The position numbers were made by a program, and so were the translations under genes. A DNA stretch of 64,000 nucleotides from Leptospira neocaledonica. Lineage in GTDB: Bacteria > Spirochaetota > Leptospiria > Leptospirales > Leptospiraceae. The notes beneath the pieces were generated by a model, which saw nothing but the letters and a program-made list of their open reading frames with translations, was not told the DNA's origin and did no database searches. The stretch's first letter is position 1. Each line of letters opens with the position of its first letter. Where the stretch lies: contig NZ_NPEA01000005.1 in NCBI RefSeq assembly GCF_002812205.1, positions 372,001 to 436,000 on the forward strand. The letters are read 5' to 3'. Below are positions 20,101 through 28,066 of the stretch, one piece after another.

Positions 20101-21697
20101 TTTAGAAAACCGTAAAAAACTCGGGCATCGGATTTCTCCTCTTTCTTTGTATTCGGAGATTCATAGCTCTTCTAAGATATTATTCCAGACATTAGATGCG
20201 GAATCCAGATCATCCGTGTTGGATCTACTGCGTTATTCGCTTCCGGAAGAAACCGGAAAGGAGATGGAGGAATTTTTGAATTCTTTCGTGGACCTGGAGA
20301 AACTTAAGAAAAATTTTCCAAGACAAGCAAGAATCGCACTAGAATTCGGGAAAGCTTATCTTTCCCGGGGGGACTACGATAAAGCAAAGTATTGGATCTC
20401 CAGATCAAAAGGAGTCTCCGACGATTTTTATTCTTCAGAGATAGAATTTATTAATTCTAAAATTGCCTATTTGGAAAGTAGAAAGCCAAATGAAATACCC
20501 GAATCCGGTTTTTCTGAATATCTATTCGAATATAAAAATGCCGCTTCTAAAAAGTCTTCCGAGTTTGTAGATTTAGCGAATCGTTTTGTTAAACATAGAA
20601 AAAAGAAAAAGTTTAGTCCGGCAGAAAGAAGAGAGCTTAACGATTTTATAACATATTTGCAGACACTTTCTTTTCAACAAAACGATTCCGAGACATTCTT
20701 TGATTTAGGATTGATCAAGGACAAAATTTCGGCAGTTCGTTCCGCTTTGTATGGACGTCCCGTTTTTTATTCTGATCTTCCTAATTTTAATAAGGTCTCC
20801 TTTTTATTGGAAGAAAAGATCCCGGAGAACCAGGAGTTTTTAGCTTTGATGGATCTGGGGTTAAAAACTTTCTATATCAAATTTACGAAAGGTAAATCTA
20901 AAGGTGATCTTGCTTTCAAGGATAATCGTAAGGTAAGAGCTTCTATCTATAAATACAATGAAGAAGCTGATAAGGGCGGAGCTGAAGTTTTATTGAGGGA
21001 GGCTTTGGAAACAGAGATTCGTCAGAATATTCGTCCCTCTAAAAATAAGACCACGTATTTGTATCTTTCTTCTTATCATTTTTTAGCTCCAATTTTGCCT
21101 AAGTCGGAAGAGGAGATCTATTATGTTGCAGATCCGGAAACCTTACTTAAAAATCCGATCCATAAAGAGAAGGATGAATTCTGGGATGGGTTCGGGATTA
21201 TCACTAAGGATGATCCGAATTCTCCGGATTGGTATTCTCAATTGGCAAAACTAGAGAACTTGGAACTTTCTCCTAAGGGGAATCCTGGAATTACTCCTTT
21301 TCATGTGATTCGAGTTCCTTTGGTAGAAGATAAAGAGAAAGGTATCTTGTTTGGAAATCGATTGGTTGCTGAAGTGGAGCCAGGCACTTTACAAGGTGTT
21401 TGGATATTAGCTTCTTCTTTTTTGGAAGGTTTTGGGAATGCTTCTTTGAGTTTAAGAGATTCGTTATATTATTTGGGAAAATTCTGGAAGGGACCGGGGA
21501 TAGTAAATCTTGGATTTCAAACAGATACTCATAATTCAAAATTCTTAAAGGAGATTACTTCTAGAAAAGAAGATTCTAAAACTTCTCTTCGAAATCGTTT
21601 TTTGAAAACCATGGATACTATGAGAGAAGTGTATCCGGTTGATAAATATTGGAACGGATATCGATTGTTTACTACTTCTTTTATTTCGAAGGAGTAG
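14108..21697 (+). CDS. Giant lipoprotein: TolB-like propeller, helical repeats, CHAT-like C-terminus
   Basis: About 2529 residues. The chosen ATG (14108) follows AAGGA and gives a lipoprotein signal (MKRSIFLLPFFFFYC, Cys15); an in-frame start at 14084 would place a charged stretch before it. Residues about 50-390 contain repeated PD40/TolB-type propeller blades (SPDGKKLAFVS, SQDGKSIVYLS, SSDGRYLFYTS). A very long helical region with tetratricopeptide-like pairs follows, including the ALPYLSEALELNEP repeat. Near 1655-1775 and 2295-2529 are segments that look like degenerate CHAT (caspase-like) folds; the last ends with a YWNGYRLF element like the WagF end of CHAT domains. No convincing His-Cys dyad was seen. 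Function unknown; possibly an outer-membrane scaffold. Confidence 0.75.
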   Translation: MKRSIFLLPFFFFYCTAFKSLERVRPIEFDYGPISKNYFNPENDKPFPLTVQRGNNLYNSTTEDGRYLFYTTGQKGNYDIWFRDLKSSIVVPVTEHPSSEYKPAISPDGKKLAFVSEQYDTAGDIVLLEIEPEVWAKKILEGKRFLSDDFEFITNPEYSDISKSDKFSDSDPIWGKDSRVLLFSSDRLTPGTPNLILWDTEGKEKPILLTQSGAVNPYWSQDGKSIVYLSYADSREGEIYSLDLSTRKTKRLTNDSYLDFSPSLSSDGRYLFYTSIRSDSDGNRKLDERDNSLIIRLDLSDMKERRLTSGNFSLFDTRYSSFNGGSILFTAAYYGTLNIYFLPLSGSIPKASNISAQFELAKEYGKKQSIDDYLLALDSLELYYKEDSLYPIFRAKVLNEKYLLHKKSGKTSEIKKEMGASRLDPKWGFAYVFYLESENKGISEIKEYFSNIRAQADAQVAGAILEEIGNLEERSGKIEAALNSKQELAARFPAYYNIHEILRNIGSLQLKEAKKKDWTIPSTLLQAANEAEAQTTELRNLYGLFEEQILAGKSDSEKISLSEKIESSNKIKERSSVLYRFLIYTKAAGISGQGGFAESNSLLEPLLKDITPKDPLFLKIHLLRSSNFKGLGSVRYSLESLRTFLENYDHDSGVEISDKEMERFFIYFENLARNYENRSDFFQASLHYFYNTENMFLAKSKSLFQDTVYKDYAIYYQKLMVDTSFKLARSVSEKNASSILGNLNPLEFDPLDKKDGLVYIDQYFEKEKILPRARAFLDLATLYGYAYYLINRSVIRETYYYNSGTMDRIKKEAALRDYKQAEYELRWIIFAEPTYHDAYQLLGWLYQYVDIMKSRKPSDKEPADEDKYRDEYSKYFPEKNFEENIELYSQILELLGENFQNKKALSDLRLNLGNNYFLLKNYPKADEQYSLVESYSNYIISKAQFEDYRQKAVFLFNSARASMYMSKYGDAVRKLKNASDIYSKNEFLQLYSGTDYAKNLQSYREKLTLLRTLTGLSHMELGEYAQALPYLSEALELNEPSRLVDPINIRNALAISYQKLGYISKSEENLKEAEKEAYSRKTLWLPKKVSPKFWESVWDSMWDFVFETVLPDSVRISGSGRFPEAIPPVFQPLLSSGIRVNNLILEQNYRLAAEETDKRLEYVNRKGLSKTLAGQLIESQSYADLGFFQYKRNEFEKAKLAFLEENEFLKDSTNLSGRSIGSFKRYLYSLFASIEASAKKDRNEYSEELNNALKELDSFKRESMENCLSSWPEDLLEGNYVCSEAFYKQYYDFDILKATVLYYSGEEDFKKGEWSEGFEKLGISSSLLETPSGLPKEIVGLSKDPFPRKERVLHFLSRASVFYRLGDLEKAEECLKSAEEMANVFYFGAELIQTWVLQARLDLMSKRPDQAKIKLSKAEELLRKQFHLISDNKSFLLRDLYETKIRAELDSGNTNVAFNDWARLQRLLNFRNFQKGNWEFREARAEYVKFESDWKNYRNTYFKYQIALETRGDIKKEELTLAQAASQVSKSLEVLRSKFPQKASFLDPFGAVGEATLKQNETEIRLLESRGAVFARIKNTSSLKFLKFESESKTESWIKSNFENSGRNLVLDPGNTSVGETLHSQVSGISFKLFSSASSGEDRTPKVISSFSPINGWNYRKVNSDSWTDILEDTDIIVSPFPEIKGDSTFGERKKDTLELREIFSREHRLGAIIFTYSEKPSWQQILKVYTGLAGSGVNLMYVCPGESCVEESLEEIFTGKVSNTPIRFGRPFEKAGNKNIEAEKLFAKSRKNERISDSSEVFSDLHRARSYAEPNSNLALKIESDLLRAYQRLKPNFSLSKIFALRYENRDLNSQKELGLNLCVSRLLETEYKDCDEISLPEAKNEILNGIFALKEGKYPGNSISSNISADRYDPFLFRLKLSNLALEAYYPDLASSQLGLARQFISSGSDLETWKKMETRIRKEKALLEEDEDWSEDTNQIELDPQDRNYPRHLAFLENRKKLGHRISPLSLYSEIHSSSKILFQTLDAESRSSVLDLLRYSLPEETGKEMEEFLNSFVDLEKLKKNFPRQARIALEFGKAYLSRGDYDKAKYWISRSKGVSDDFYSSEIEFINSKIAYLESRKPNEIPESGFSEYLFEYKNAASKKSSEFVDLANRFVKHRKKKKFSPAERRELNDFITYLQTLSFQQNDSETFFDLGLIKDKISAVRSALYGRPVFYSDLPNFNKVSFLLEEKIPENQEFLALMDLGLKTFYIKFTKGKSKGDLAFKDNRKVRASIYKYNEEADKGGAEVLLREALETEIRQNIRPSKNKTTYLYLSSYHFLAPILPKSEEEIYYVADPETLLKNPIHKEKDEFWDGFGIITKDDPNSPDWYSQLAKLENLELSPKGNPGITPFHVIRVPLVEDKEKGILFGNRLVAEVEPGTLQGVWILASSFLEGFGNASLSLRDSLYYLGKFWKGPGIVNLGFQTDTHNSKFLKEITSRKEDSKTSLRNRFLKTMDTMREVYPVDKYWNGYRLFTTSFISKE

Positions 21698-21723
21698 GGA
21701 TTACCTGCAAGGGATCGAGCCGG

Positions 21724-21756
21724 GGTCATAAAAATCGCGAATGCGGTTTTTTGACC
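21724..21756. terminator. Bidirectional terminator-like hairpin
   Basis: A nine-pair stem (21730-21738 with 21743-21751, one T-G pair) encloses the loop GAAT. It has an A-run on the left arm and a T-run on the right arm, so it can end transcription in either direction. With one bulged T the stem extends through GGTCA (21724-21728) and TGACC (21752-21756). It sits 27 bases after the giant lipoprotein stop. Confidence 0.65.
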
Positions 21757-21806
21757 GGAGGTGAGAGCCCGACCTGAGCGTAAGCGAGGGATGCGGCCAT
21801 CATTCC

Positions 21807-21955
21807 TTGTTGGAGGTCCAACACTGGGATTGAGATCGCCCCCGCCCAGCTTCGGGTGGGGGGAGTGGCTTGTGGGAGAGCGCTTACGCGTATATCACAA
21901 AATTCGCATCTTTACAACTAAATTTCGCAGTATAATCTTGTTGGAGGTCCAACAT
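21807..21955 (+). repeat. Composite intergenic repeat element, copy B
   Basis: Two identical palindromes, TGTTGGAGGTCCAACA at 21808-21823 and 21939-21954, bound a 147-base unit. The core holds CCCCGCCC then GGGTGGGG (hairpin arms), the shared 12-mer GGGGGGAGTGGC (21858-21869), TTGTGGGAGAGC, and a TATATCACAAAATTCGC motif. Same layout and orientation as copy C, inverted relative to copy A. It separates two convergent genes. Confidence 0.78.
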
Positions 21956-21971
21956 TTATTCTCGCGAAAAA

Positions 21972-23048
21972 TCATTTCTCTTCCAGCAATACCTTTCGCT
22001 CTTCGATTGTTTTCTCTTTTAGTTTCCTCATCTCTTCGTGAAATTTAGAAAAATCTTTTCCAACTTCCAGAAACCTTTTTCTAAAATACGGAGTCCCCGA
22101 ATTGTATCGAAGCATCCCGATGAAGTCTTCGTTATTCCAGTCTCTTTCCGAAAGTTTTTTGGAATTGATCTTGGCCCATTTCGTTTGGAGAATTTTTTTG
22201 CGGAAGTCGCCGATGATCTCCGTTTTTTTCTTTAGTAATAGATCTTCTGTGCCGCCTTCTGAGTATGCGGCCTTAAGTAAATTTGCAGTTTCTATAATTA
22301 GATTTTTATAAAGTTTAGTTTCTTCTTCCGATTTTTTTCTTTCCGCAAGCAATTTCGGACCGCCGATTTTCAGGACATACTCGTCCGAGCCTTCGTCTTC
22401 TACAAAACTCGCATAACTTTCGTTAAATAAAGAGTCTCCTGGAAAATAGACTGTCGCATGTGCCATTTCGTGAATGACTATGGAGGCTAGATCACCAGGA
22501 TCTTCGTAAAGTTGGGATGAGAATAACGGATCTTCGAACCATCCCAATGTAGAATATCCGGCTGTGATCCGTATTCTTGTATCGAAACCTTGTTTTTTCA
22601 GGGATTGTTCTTCTTCTTTCGCTTTCTCTAATGAAAAGTATCCTTTGTATGGAACCGTGCCCGCGATCGGGAACCACCAAGTATAGGATTCGAATCGTAA
22701 TGGATGGCAAGCACTTACATGCCAACCGATTGCAGGTCGATCCAGTTGCACAAAACTTTTAAATCCACCTTCAGGTGAAAGTGCTAATTCTTGGATGCCG
22801 AATTCTCTGATCTTCTCCACCTCTTTCAATTTTGATTTGGTGGTCTCCGGTATTTCAGGATCGGCTAAAACTTCGGAGATCGCTTTTCTTTGCAGTAGGA
22901 TCTTTGCCTGTTCTTTTCCCAGATGATATAGATAAGGAATACATCCTTGGCCGGAAAAGAATAGAAAAAACAAAACGGGTATTCCGGAAAAGAATCCGAG
23001 TCGACGATTCTTTCCGTTAGGTAGAAGGTGGGTTGAGTCTGATTGCAT
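21972..23048 (-). CDS. Lipoprotein aminopeptidase (COG4324 / PF10023 family)
   Basis: A predicted zinc aminopeptidase of the COG4324 family. The zinc motif IHEMAH (HExxH) is followed by the family-specific GDSLFNESYASFVEDEGS element with the downstream Glu ligand. Before it are the characteristic YSTLGWFEDPL motif and a GWHVSACHP segment. The chosen ATG at 23048 follows AGGAAGG and gives a 358-residue precursor with a lipoprotein signal ending in SGQGC. An upstream in-frame extension to 23117 would run inside the divergent protease gene. The start codon overlaps that of the htrA-like gene on the other strand by two bases. Likely an envelope-anchored peptidase. Confidence 0.9.
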   Translation of the reverse strand: MQSDSTHLLPNGKNRRLGFFSGIPVLFFLFFSGQGCIPYLYHLGKEQAKILLQRKAISEVLADPEIPETTKSKLKEVEKIREFGIQELALSPEGGFKSFVQLDRPAIGWHVSACHPLRFESYTWWFPIAGTVPYKGYFSLEKAKEEEQSLKKQGFDTRIRITAGYSTLGWFEDPLFSSQLYEDPGDLASIVIHEMAHATVYFPGDSLFNESYASFVEDEGSDEYVLKIGGPKLLAERKKSEEETKLYKNLIIETANLLKAAYSEGGTEDLLLKKKTEIIGDFRKKILQTKWAKINSKKLSERDWNNEDFIGMLRYNSGTPYFRKRFLEVGKDFSKFHEEMRKLKEKTIEERKVLLEEK

Positions 23049-24147
23049 GAATATTAGCCTTCCTAAAATCGTTTGGATCAATATCGGACTTTTGGTTTTA
23101 TTCCTATTCGTCCTCATTCTTCCGGGAGAAGGAGGTTTGTCCTCCTTTTTCCGTGGTGGAAAACCTCTCGGTTATTCCGACCAAAGAGCCGGGATCCAAT
23201 TGCAGAATGCTTTTCGAAATGTTTATAATTCTGCAAAGGATTCTGTAGTTTCCATTCGGACTAAAAAAACGGAAGCGATTACAAGTCCGTACCAATATTT
23301 TGATTACCGGACTGAAAAACTTTCCTCTTTCGGAAGCGGATTTCTGATCCATGAAAAAGGATATGTTGTCACAAATTTTCACGTTATCTTAGATGCGGAA
23401 AGTATAGAAGTAATCGCTTCCGATGGTAGTGTTTTTCCGGCTAAATTTGTAGGAAGCCATGAAAGAGCGGATATTGCTCTTCTGAAAATTAAAGAAGGAA
23501 GCGGACTTAAGCCTGTTTCTTTTGGTGATTCTGACAAAATTGAAGTAGGGGATTGGGCGATTGCAATCGGCTCTCCTTTCGGTTTGGAAAGATCTTTTTC
23601 AGTGGGTGTGGTTTCCGCAAAATATAGGGAAGATCTGGATGAAACCGGTCAAACCCATATCCAAACAGATAGTATGATCAATCCAGGTTCCAGTGGTGGC
23701 CCACTTCTCAATATTTATGGAGAAGTGATCGGGATCAATCGTCTGATCCGAAGTGACTCTGGTAGGAACACCGGCATCGGTTTTGCGATCCCGATGAACT
23801 ATGCCAAAAAGATCATCCAGCTGATCGAAGAGAATAAAGGACGGATTATCCGTCCTGCCACCCTGGGAGTGATGGCGACTGTCCCGCTTCCGGATCATAG
23901 AAAGGCTCTCGGAATTCCTGCGGATTGGAATGGGGTCTTAGTATATGATATGGATTCAGGTTCTTCCGCAGAAAGTTCCGGTTTAAAACGATATGACTTC
24001 ATTATGGAAGCAAACGGAGTCCAGGTCAAAAATATTAATGATCTGAGGGAACAGGTCGGAATAGTAGGATTAGGCGGCAGGTTAAAACTTAGGATCTACA
24101 GGGAAAAATCCCTGCAAGAACTGACCGTTAGATTGATACAGAAATAA
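23047..24147 (+). CDS. HtrA/Deg-family serine protease with one PDZ domain
   Basis: A membrane-anchored trypsin-like protease of the S1C family, 366 residues. One N-terminal helix (about residues 8-26) anchors it, so the protease faces the periplasm. The catalytic triad is complete: His112 (TNFHV), Asp142 (RADIALLK) and Ser216 in NPGSSGGPL. One PDZ domain covers about residues 265-365 (LGVMATVP through LKLRIYREKS), as in DegS rather than the two-PDZ DegP. DegS-like enzymes cleave anti-sigma factors on envelope stress; whether this one does so is unknown. The ATG overlaps the start of the divergent aminopeptidase and no strong ribosome binding site is visible. Confidence 0.93.
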   Translation: MNISLPKIVWINIGLLVLFLFVLILPGEGGLSSFFRGGKPLGYSDQRAGIQLQNAFRNVYNSAKDSVVSIRTKKTEAITSPYQYFDYRTEKLSSFGSGFLIHEKGYVVTNFHVILDAESIEVIASDGSVFPAKFVGSHERADIALLKIKEGSGLKPVSFGDSDKIEVGDWAIAIGSPFGLERSFSVGVVSAKYREDLDETGQTHIQTDSMINPGSSGGPLLNIYGEVIGINRLIRSDSGRNTGIGFAIPMNYAKKIIQLIEENKGRIIRPATLGVMATVPLPDHRKALGIPADWNGVLVYDMDSGSSAESSGLKRYDFIMEANGVQVKNINDLREQVGIVGLGGRLKLRIYREKSLQELTVRLIQK

Positions 24148-24172
24148 TTTTTCTAAAATCATAAGGCTAGAC

Positions 24173-25477
24173 ATGAGAAGAAATATCGTTCACAGCGGTG
24201 CTGATGCTCTCATTTACGAGATCCGTCAGATCGTAGGAGTCGCTAAAAAGTTAGAAGCTCTCGGAGTTCCGATTACTTACGAGAATATCGGAGACCCCAT
24301 CCAAAAAGGAGAGAAGGTCGCCCCATGGATGAAAAAAATCGTTTCGGATCTGATCCTCGAAGATAAGTCATGGGCCTATACGGCTACCCAAGGATTTGAG
24401 AAGACCAGAAATTTTTTAGCAGATAAAGTGAACGAAAGAGGTGGAGCCCAAATTACCGCCGACGATATTTTATTTTTTAACGGACTTGGTGACGCAGTCG
24501 CTAAAATTTTCGGCTTCCTAAGAAGAGAAGCTCGAGTCATTGGGCCAAGTCCTGCATACTCTACACTTTCTTCTGCGGAAGCGGCTCATTCTGGTTATGA
24601 GCATATGACTTATAATTTAAATCCGGAACAGGGTTGGATGCCTGATCTGGAAGATATAGAGAATAAGGTCAAATACAACGATTCTATCGCGGGGATACTT
24701 CTTATCAATCCGGATAATCCTACCGGCGCAGTGTATGATAAAAACGTAATGCGGGAAATCGTAAAAATCGCGGAAAAATACGATGTAATGCTTATCTGCG
24801 ACGAGACTTACGCTCATGTGAATTATTCCGAAACGGGGACCATTCATCTTTCAGAAGTAATCGGAAATAAGGTGCCTGGAATGGCTCTACGTTCCGTATC
24901 CAAAGAATTTCCTTGGCCTGGTGGAAGATGTGGTTGGTTGGAGATATTCAATAAGGATAAAGATCCTGTTTTTGCACGTTATGCAAAATCTCTCTTGGAT
25001 GCTAAGATGCTGGAAGTATGTTCTACCACTCTTCCTCAGATGGCAATTCCAGAAGTATATTCACATCCTCAGTTTCTTCCCCACTTAAAGGAAAGAAATG
25101 AGAAGTTTAAGAAGAAGGCAAAACTTGCCACCGATTCCTTTAAAGGACTCAAAGGTGTTACCGTAGTAGAACCGAAGGGTGCTTTTTATCTCACTGTTGC
25201 ATTTGATAAGGGAATACTCGGAGATAAGATGACTCTTCCTATCTCTAATCCAAAGGCGGAAGAATTTATCCGCCCTCTTCTCGGGAATTGTGCTCCGGAT
25301 CGTAGATTTGTTTATTATCTTCTGGCTTCTACAGGGATTTGTGTGGTTCCACTTTCTTCTTTCTGTACGGATAGAGACGGTTTCAGGGTCACTCTTTTGG
25401 AAGAAGATGAGGAAAAATTCCGTTGGATCTATAATACTTTGAGAAAGAGTATAGAGGATTATACTACTTCCGTTTAG
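24173..25477 (+). CDS. PLP-dependent class I aminotransferase
   Basis: A fold-type I aminotransferase of 434 residues. Lys244 in SVSKEFPWPGGRCGW is the residue expected to bind pyridoxal phosphate, and NPDNPTGAVY plus CDETYAHVNY give the usual cofactor contacts. A late ASTGICVVPLSSFC..GFRVTLLEED segment holds the substrate carboxylate Arg. Overall it resembles the alanine/aspartate aminotransferase group, but amino acid specificity cannot be called. It starts 25 bases after the protease gene and ends three bases before murI, so it probably shares a transcript with murI. Confidence 0.9.
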   Translation: MRRNIVHSGADALIYEIRQIVGVAKKLEALGVPITYENIGDPIQKGEKVAPWMKKIVSDLILEDKSWAYTATQGFEKTRNFLADKVNERGGAQITADDILFFNGLGDAVAKIFGFLRREARVIGPSPAYSTLSSAEAAHSGYEHMTYNLNPEQGWMPDLEDIENKVKYNDSIAGILLINPDNPTGAVYDKNVMREIVKIAEKYDVMLICDETYAHVNYSETGTIHLSEVIGNKVPGMALRSVSKEFPWPGGRCGWLEIFNKDKDPVFARYAKSLLDAKMLEVCSTTLPQMAIPEVYSHPQFLPHLKERNEKFKKKAKLATDSFKGLKGVTVVEPKGAFYLTVAFDKGILGDKMTLPISNPKAEEFIRPLLGNCAPDRRFVYYLLASTGICVVPLSSFCTDRDGFRVTLLEEDEEKFRWIYNTLRKSIEDYTTSV

Positions 25478-25480
25478 GAT

Positions 25481-26272
25481 ATGATAAACAATAAAGAAAG
25501 AGTTCCTAAGATCGGGGTAATGGATTCCGGAATGGGAGGACTTTCCGTTCTAAGGGAACTCTTGGATCTTCCGTATTCTGCGAATTTTCTTTATTATGGA
25601 GATCTTGCGCATGCTCCTTATGGGGAGAAGAAGACCTCCGAAGTTTTTGAACTAACTCATAATGTGTGTAATGTCTTCTTAAAAGAAGAAGTGGATGCGA
25701 TCCTTCTCGCATGTAATACCGCAACTTCCGCTTCCGCTTCCAAACTTAGGGAAGAATTATCCGTACCTGTATTCGGTATGGAGCCTGCGATCAAACCTGC
25801 CCTTCTCGCACATCCGGGCGAAAAAATTGCGTTACTCGCCACTTCTGTTACTCATAGGGAAGAAAAATTGCAGGAATTAAAATCGGAATTAGGTGCATCC
25901 GAAAGAGTAATTCACCTAAATTGTGATGGTCTTGCAACGCTCGTGGATCATGGAAAATGGGAAGAAGCCAAACTTCTTCTTAAAAACATATTAAAAATCC
26001 CGCAAGGACAAGGAATTCGTGCTCTTGTGTTGGGATGCACACATTACGTATTCCTGAAAAACGAAATCAAGGACCTATATCCCGAGGCAATTCTTCATGA
26101 TGGGAACCAGGGGACTGTCCGCCATTTAGTCAGATCGCTTCATTTGGATGAAAAAGAAGGGCAGCCGAACTACACTCTGTTCTTTTCTTCCGATACAAAT
26201 CGGGAAAAAGCAGAAGACCTTGCCTCCCTATTATTGCAAAAGGGCTCCGGATCTCATCCCCATAATAAGTAG
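25481..26272 (+). CDS. murI: Glutamate racemase
   Basis: Converts L-glutamate to D-glutamate for peptidoglycan, without cofactor, in the cytoplasm. The protein is 263 residues, normal for the family. The two catalytic cysteines are visible: Cys78 in LLACNTATSAS and Cys186 in LVLGCTHYVFL. The N-terminal MDSGMGGLSVL (Asp15) and the LYYGDLAHAPYGEK loop are also conserved. The ATG lies three bases after the aminotransferase stop. Confidence 0.95.
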   Translation: MINNKERVPKIGVMDSGMGGLSVLRELLDLPYSANFLYYGDLAHAPYGEKKTSEVFELTHNVCNVFLKEEVDAILLACNTATSASASKLREELSVPVFGMEPAIKPALLAHPGEKIALLATSVTHREEKLQELKSELGASERVIHLNCDGLATLVDHGKWEEAKLLLKNILKIPQGQGIRALVLGCTHYVFLKNEIKDLYPEAILHDGNQGTVRHLVRSLHLDEKEGQPNYTLFFSSDTNREKAEDLASLLLQKGSGSHPHNK

Positions 26273-26342
26273 AAATTTTTTTCCTAAAGAGTATTTTTTT
26301 GGTTCCCGGTCTAGACGCTTTGTATTAGCTTTATGAATCCGT

Positions 26343-26954
26343 ATGAACCCTAAATCCCTATCAAAGCTAGTTATTATCTTATTAGTTCCGAGCCTTTTGT
26401 TCTTCTGCAAACCTAAAGAAGAAGAAACTACGGATGCAATTGTCTCTTTTCTCGTAGGAAAAGCGACCGCGGAAAAAGCAGGCTCGGTTCTGAAAGCAAA
26501 CGATCGTATTGTGGAATCTGAAATCGTAAAAACGGACAAAGATGCCACTCTGGATTTAACCACTACTTTAGGGACAGTTCGACTCTTGGGTGGTTCCGAG
26601 GCTTCTATCGCAGCCTTAAGAGCCGATCAGAATTATATTAAGATTAACTCAGGCAATATTTTGGTAAAAGTCGCCAAACTGAAAAAGAACGAATCTATCT
26701 CCATTGATACTCCTACAGTGGTGGCTGCTGTCAGAGGCACCCAATTCTGGGGCCAAGTAAATCCCGCCAATGAAACGGGAACATTCGCAGTTCGCGAAGG
26801 TAGTGTCCAGATCACCAGAAAAGACGATGAGGCCCGAGTTTTGGTAAAAGCGGGAGAAGCTGTGGACTTGGGACCTGGGATCAAGGCATTAAAAGTTCGC
26901 CCAGCTGCTGCTGGAGAGCTTTCTGCAATGGAACAAATCGACCAAATGAAATAG
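26343..26954 (+). CDS. FecR-domain lipoprotein
   Basis: A 203-residue lipoprotein precursor. The signal runs to Cys22 after SLLFF, followed by a charged KPKEEE tether. The mature part is a FecR-type beta domain: VLKANDRI, then TLGTVRLLGGSEASI, NSGNILVKVAKL and the typical IDTPTVVAAVRGTQFWG segment, ending near FAVREGSVQI. FecR domains in other bacteria relay signals to ECF sigma factors, but many leptospiral versions are stand-alone lipoproteins; no sigma factor gene is adjacent. The ATG at 26343 is the first start after the murI gene. Confidence 0.88.
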   Translation: MNPKSLSKLVIILLVPSLLFFCKPKEEETTDAIVSFLVGKATAEKAGSVLKANDRIVESEIVKTDKDATLDLTTTLGTVRLLGGSEASIAALRADQNYIKINSGNILVKVAKLKKNESISIDTPTVVAAVRGTQFWGQVNPANETGTFAVREGSVQITRKDDEARVLVKAGEAVDLGPGIKALKVRPAAAGELSAMEQIDQMK

Positions 26955-27007
26955 CTTTTTTTCTGGGCATTAGACCCGATTCCGGAATTCTGTTCTGGAG
27001 CGGGTCC

Positions 27008-28045
27008 ATGCAAGAAGATATTAGTTATAAATCCGCCGGAGTCGATACGGAAGCCGGCCAAGAATTCGTTAAAAAGATCAAACAAAACGTGGAATCCACC
27101 CATGGCCCCAGAGTTCTCGGCGGGCTTGGAGGATTTTCAGGCGCCTTCGACGTTTCTTTTCTCAAAAATTATAAAAACCCTATATTGCTCAGCGGTACCG
27201 ATGGAGTCGGGACTAAGGTAGAACTCGCTCGCCTATTCAATATTCATGATACGATCGGTATCGACCTGGTCGCTATGTGTGTGAATGATATTCTTGTCTC
27301 GGGTGGAGAGCCTTTATTCTTTTTAGATTATATTGCCTGCGGTAAATTGATCCCGGAAAGAATGGAAAGAATTGTCGCAGGAATCGTAAAAGGTTGTAAA
27401 CTTTCCGGAGCGGCACTTCTCGGTGGAGAAACTGCAGAACATCCCGGTACCATGGACCCGGACGAATACGATATAGGCGGATTCGTTGTGGGTGCCGTGG
27501 AGAAGGATGACTTAATCGACGGATCCAAGGTCAAAGCCGGCGATATCGTTTTAGGTTTGGAATCTTCCGGACCTCATAGCAACGGATTTTCTCTCATTCG
27601 TAAATTGTATTTAGAGGGAGGAAGAAAACTTCCCGCAGATCCGGAGTTAGTCGGCTTCTTAAAAGAATTCGCACTTCGTCCTACAAGGATCTATGTCCAA
27701 AGTATACTGAACCTAACAAAGAAAGTTGAAGTGAAAGGAATGGTACATATCACCGGAGGGGGTTTTTATGAAAACATTCCTAGAGTGTTGTCTGATTCCT
27801 TAGCGGTGGAGATCCAAAGAGAAAAACTTCCTGAGAATCCGTTCTTTGCTCGAGTTCAAAAAGATTTTCCTTCTTTATCCGAAAAGGAATTGTATTCCAC
27901 TTTTAATATGGGAATCGGATACATAGTCATTGTTTCTCCAGAGTCTGAATCCGACGCGATCTCTGCCTTGGAAGAAAAAGGAGAACTGGTTCACAAAATC
28001 GGAGTAGTTACTTCGAAAAATAAAGAGTCTGTTCTTTTTGTCTGA
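27008..28045 (+). CDS. purM: Phosphoribosylformylglycinamidine cyclo-ligase (AIR synthetase)
   Basis: ATP-dependent ring closure of FGAM to AIR, the fifth step of purine synthesis. The 345 residues match the family length. Signatures include LGGLGGFSGAFD, the nucleotide-binding GTDGVGTKVELA, NDILVSGGEPLFFLDY, GGETAEHPG and GLESSGPHSNGFSL, and HITGGGFYENIPR later on. The ATG at 27008 follows CTGGAG. It sits between the FecR lipoprotein and a ClC gene with no evident functional link. Confidence 0.96.
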   Translation: MQEDISYKSAGVDTEAGQEFVKKIKQNVESTHGPRVLGGLGGFSGAFDVSFLKNYKNPILLSGTDGVGTKVELARLFNIHDTIGIDLVAMCVNDILVSGGEPLFFLDYIACGKLIPERMERIVAGIVKGCKLSGAALLGGETAEHPGTMDPDEYDIGGFVVGAVEKDDLIDGSKVKAGDIVLGLESSGPHSNGFSLIRKLYLEGGRKLPADPELVGFLKEFALRPTRIYVQSILNLTKKVEVKGMVHITGGGFYENIPRVLSDSLAVEIQREKLPENPFFARVQKDFPSLSEKELYSTFNMGIGYIVIVSPESESDAISALEEKGELVHKIGVVTSKNKESVLFV

Positions 28046-28066
28046 AATTTTCTGACCGGCATAAAT

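Noticed and set aside
21761..22048. 95-codon plus-strand ORF across copy B of the composite repeat
   Set aside because: It is the translation of the repeat element itself and runs into the antisense of the aminopeptidase gene. A similar frame in copy C (35459-35647) arises from the same DNA repeat. No ribosome binding site and no known domain.
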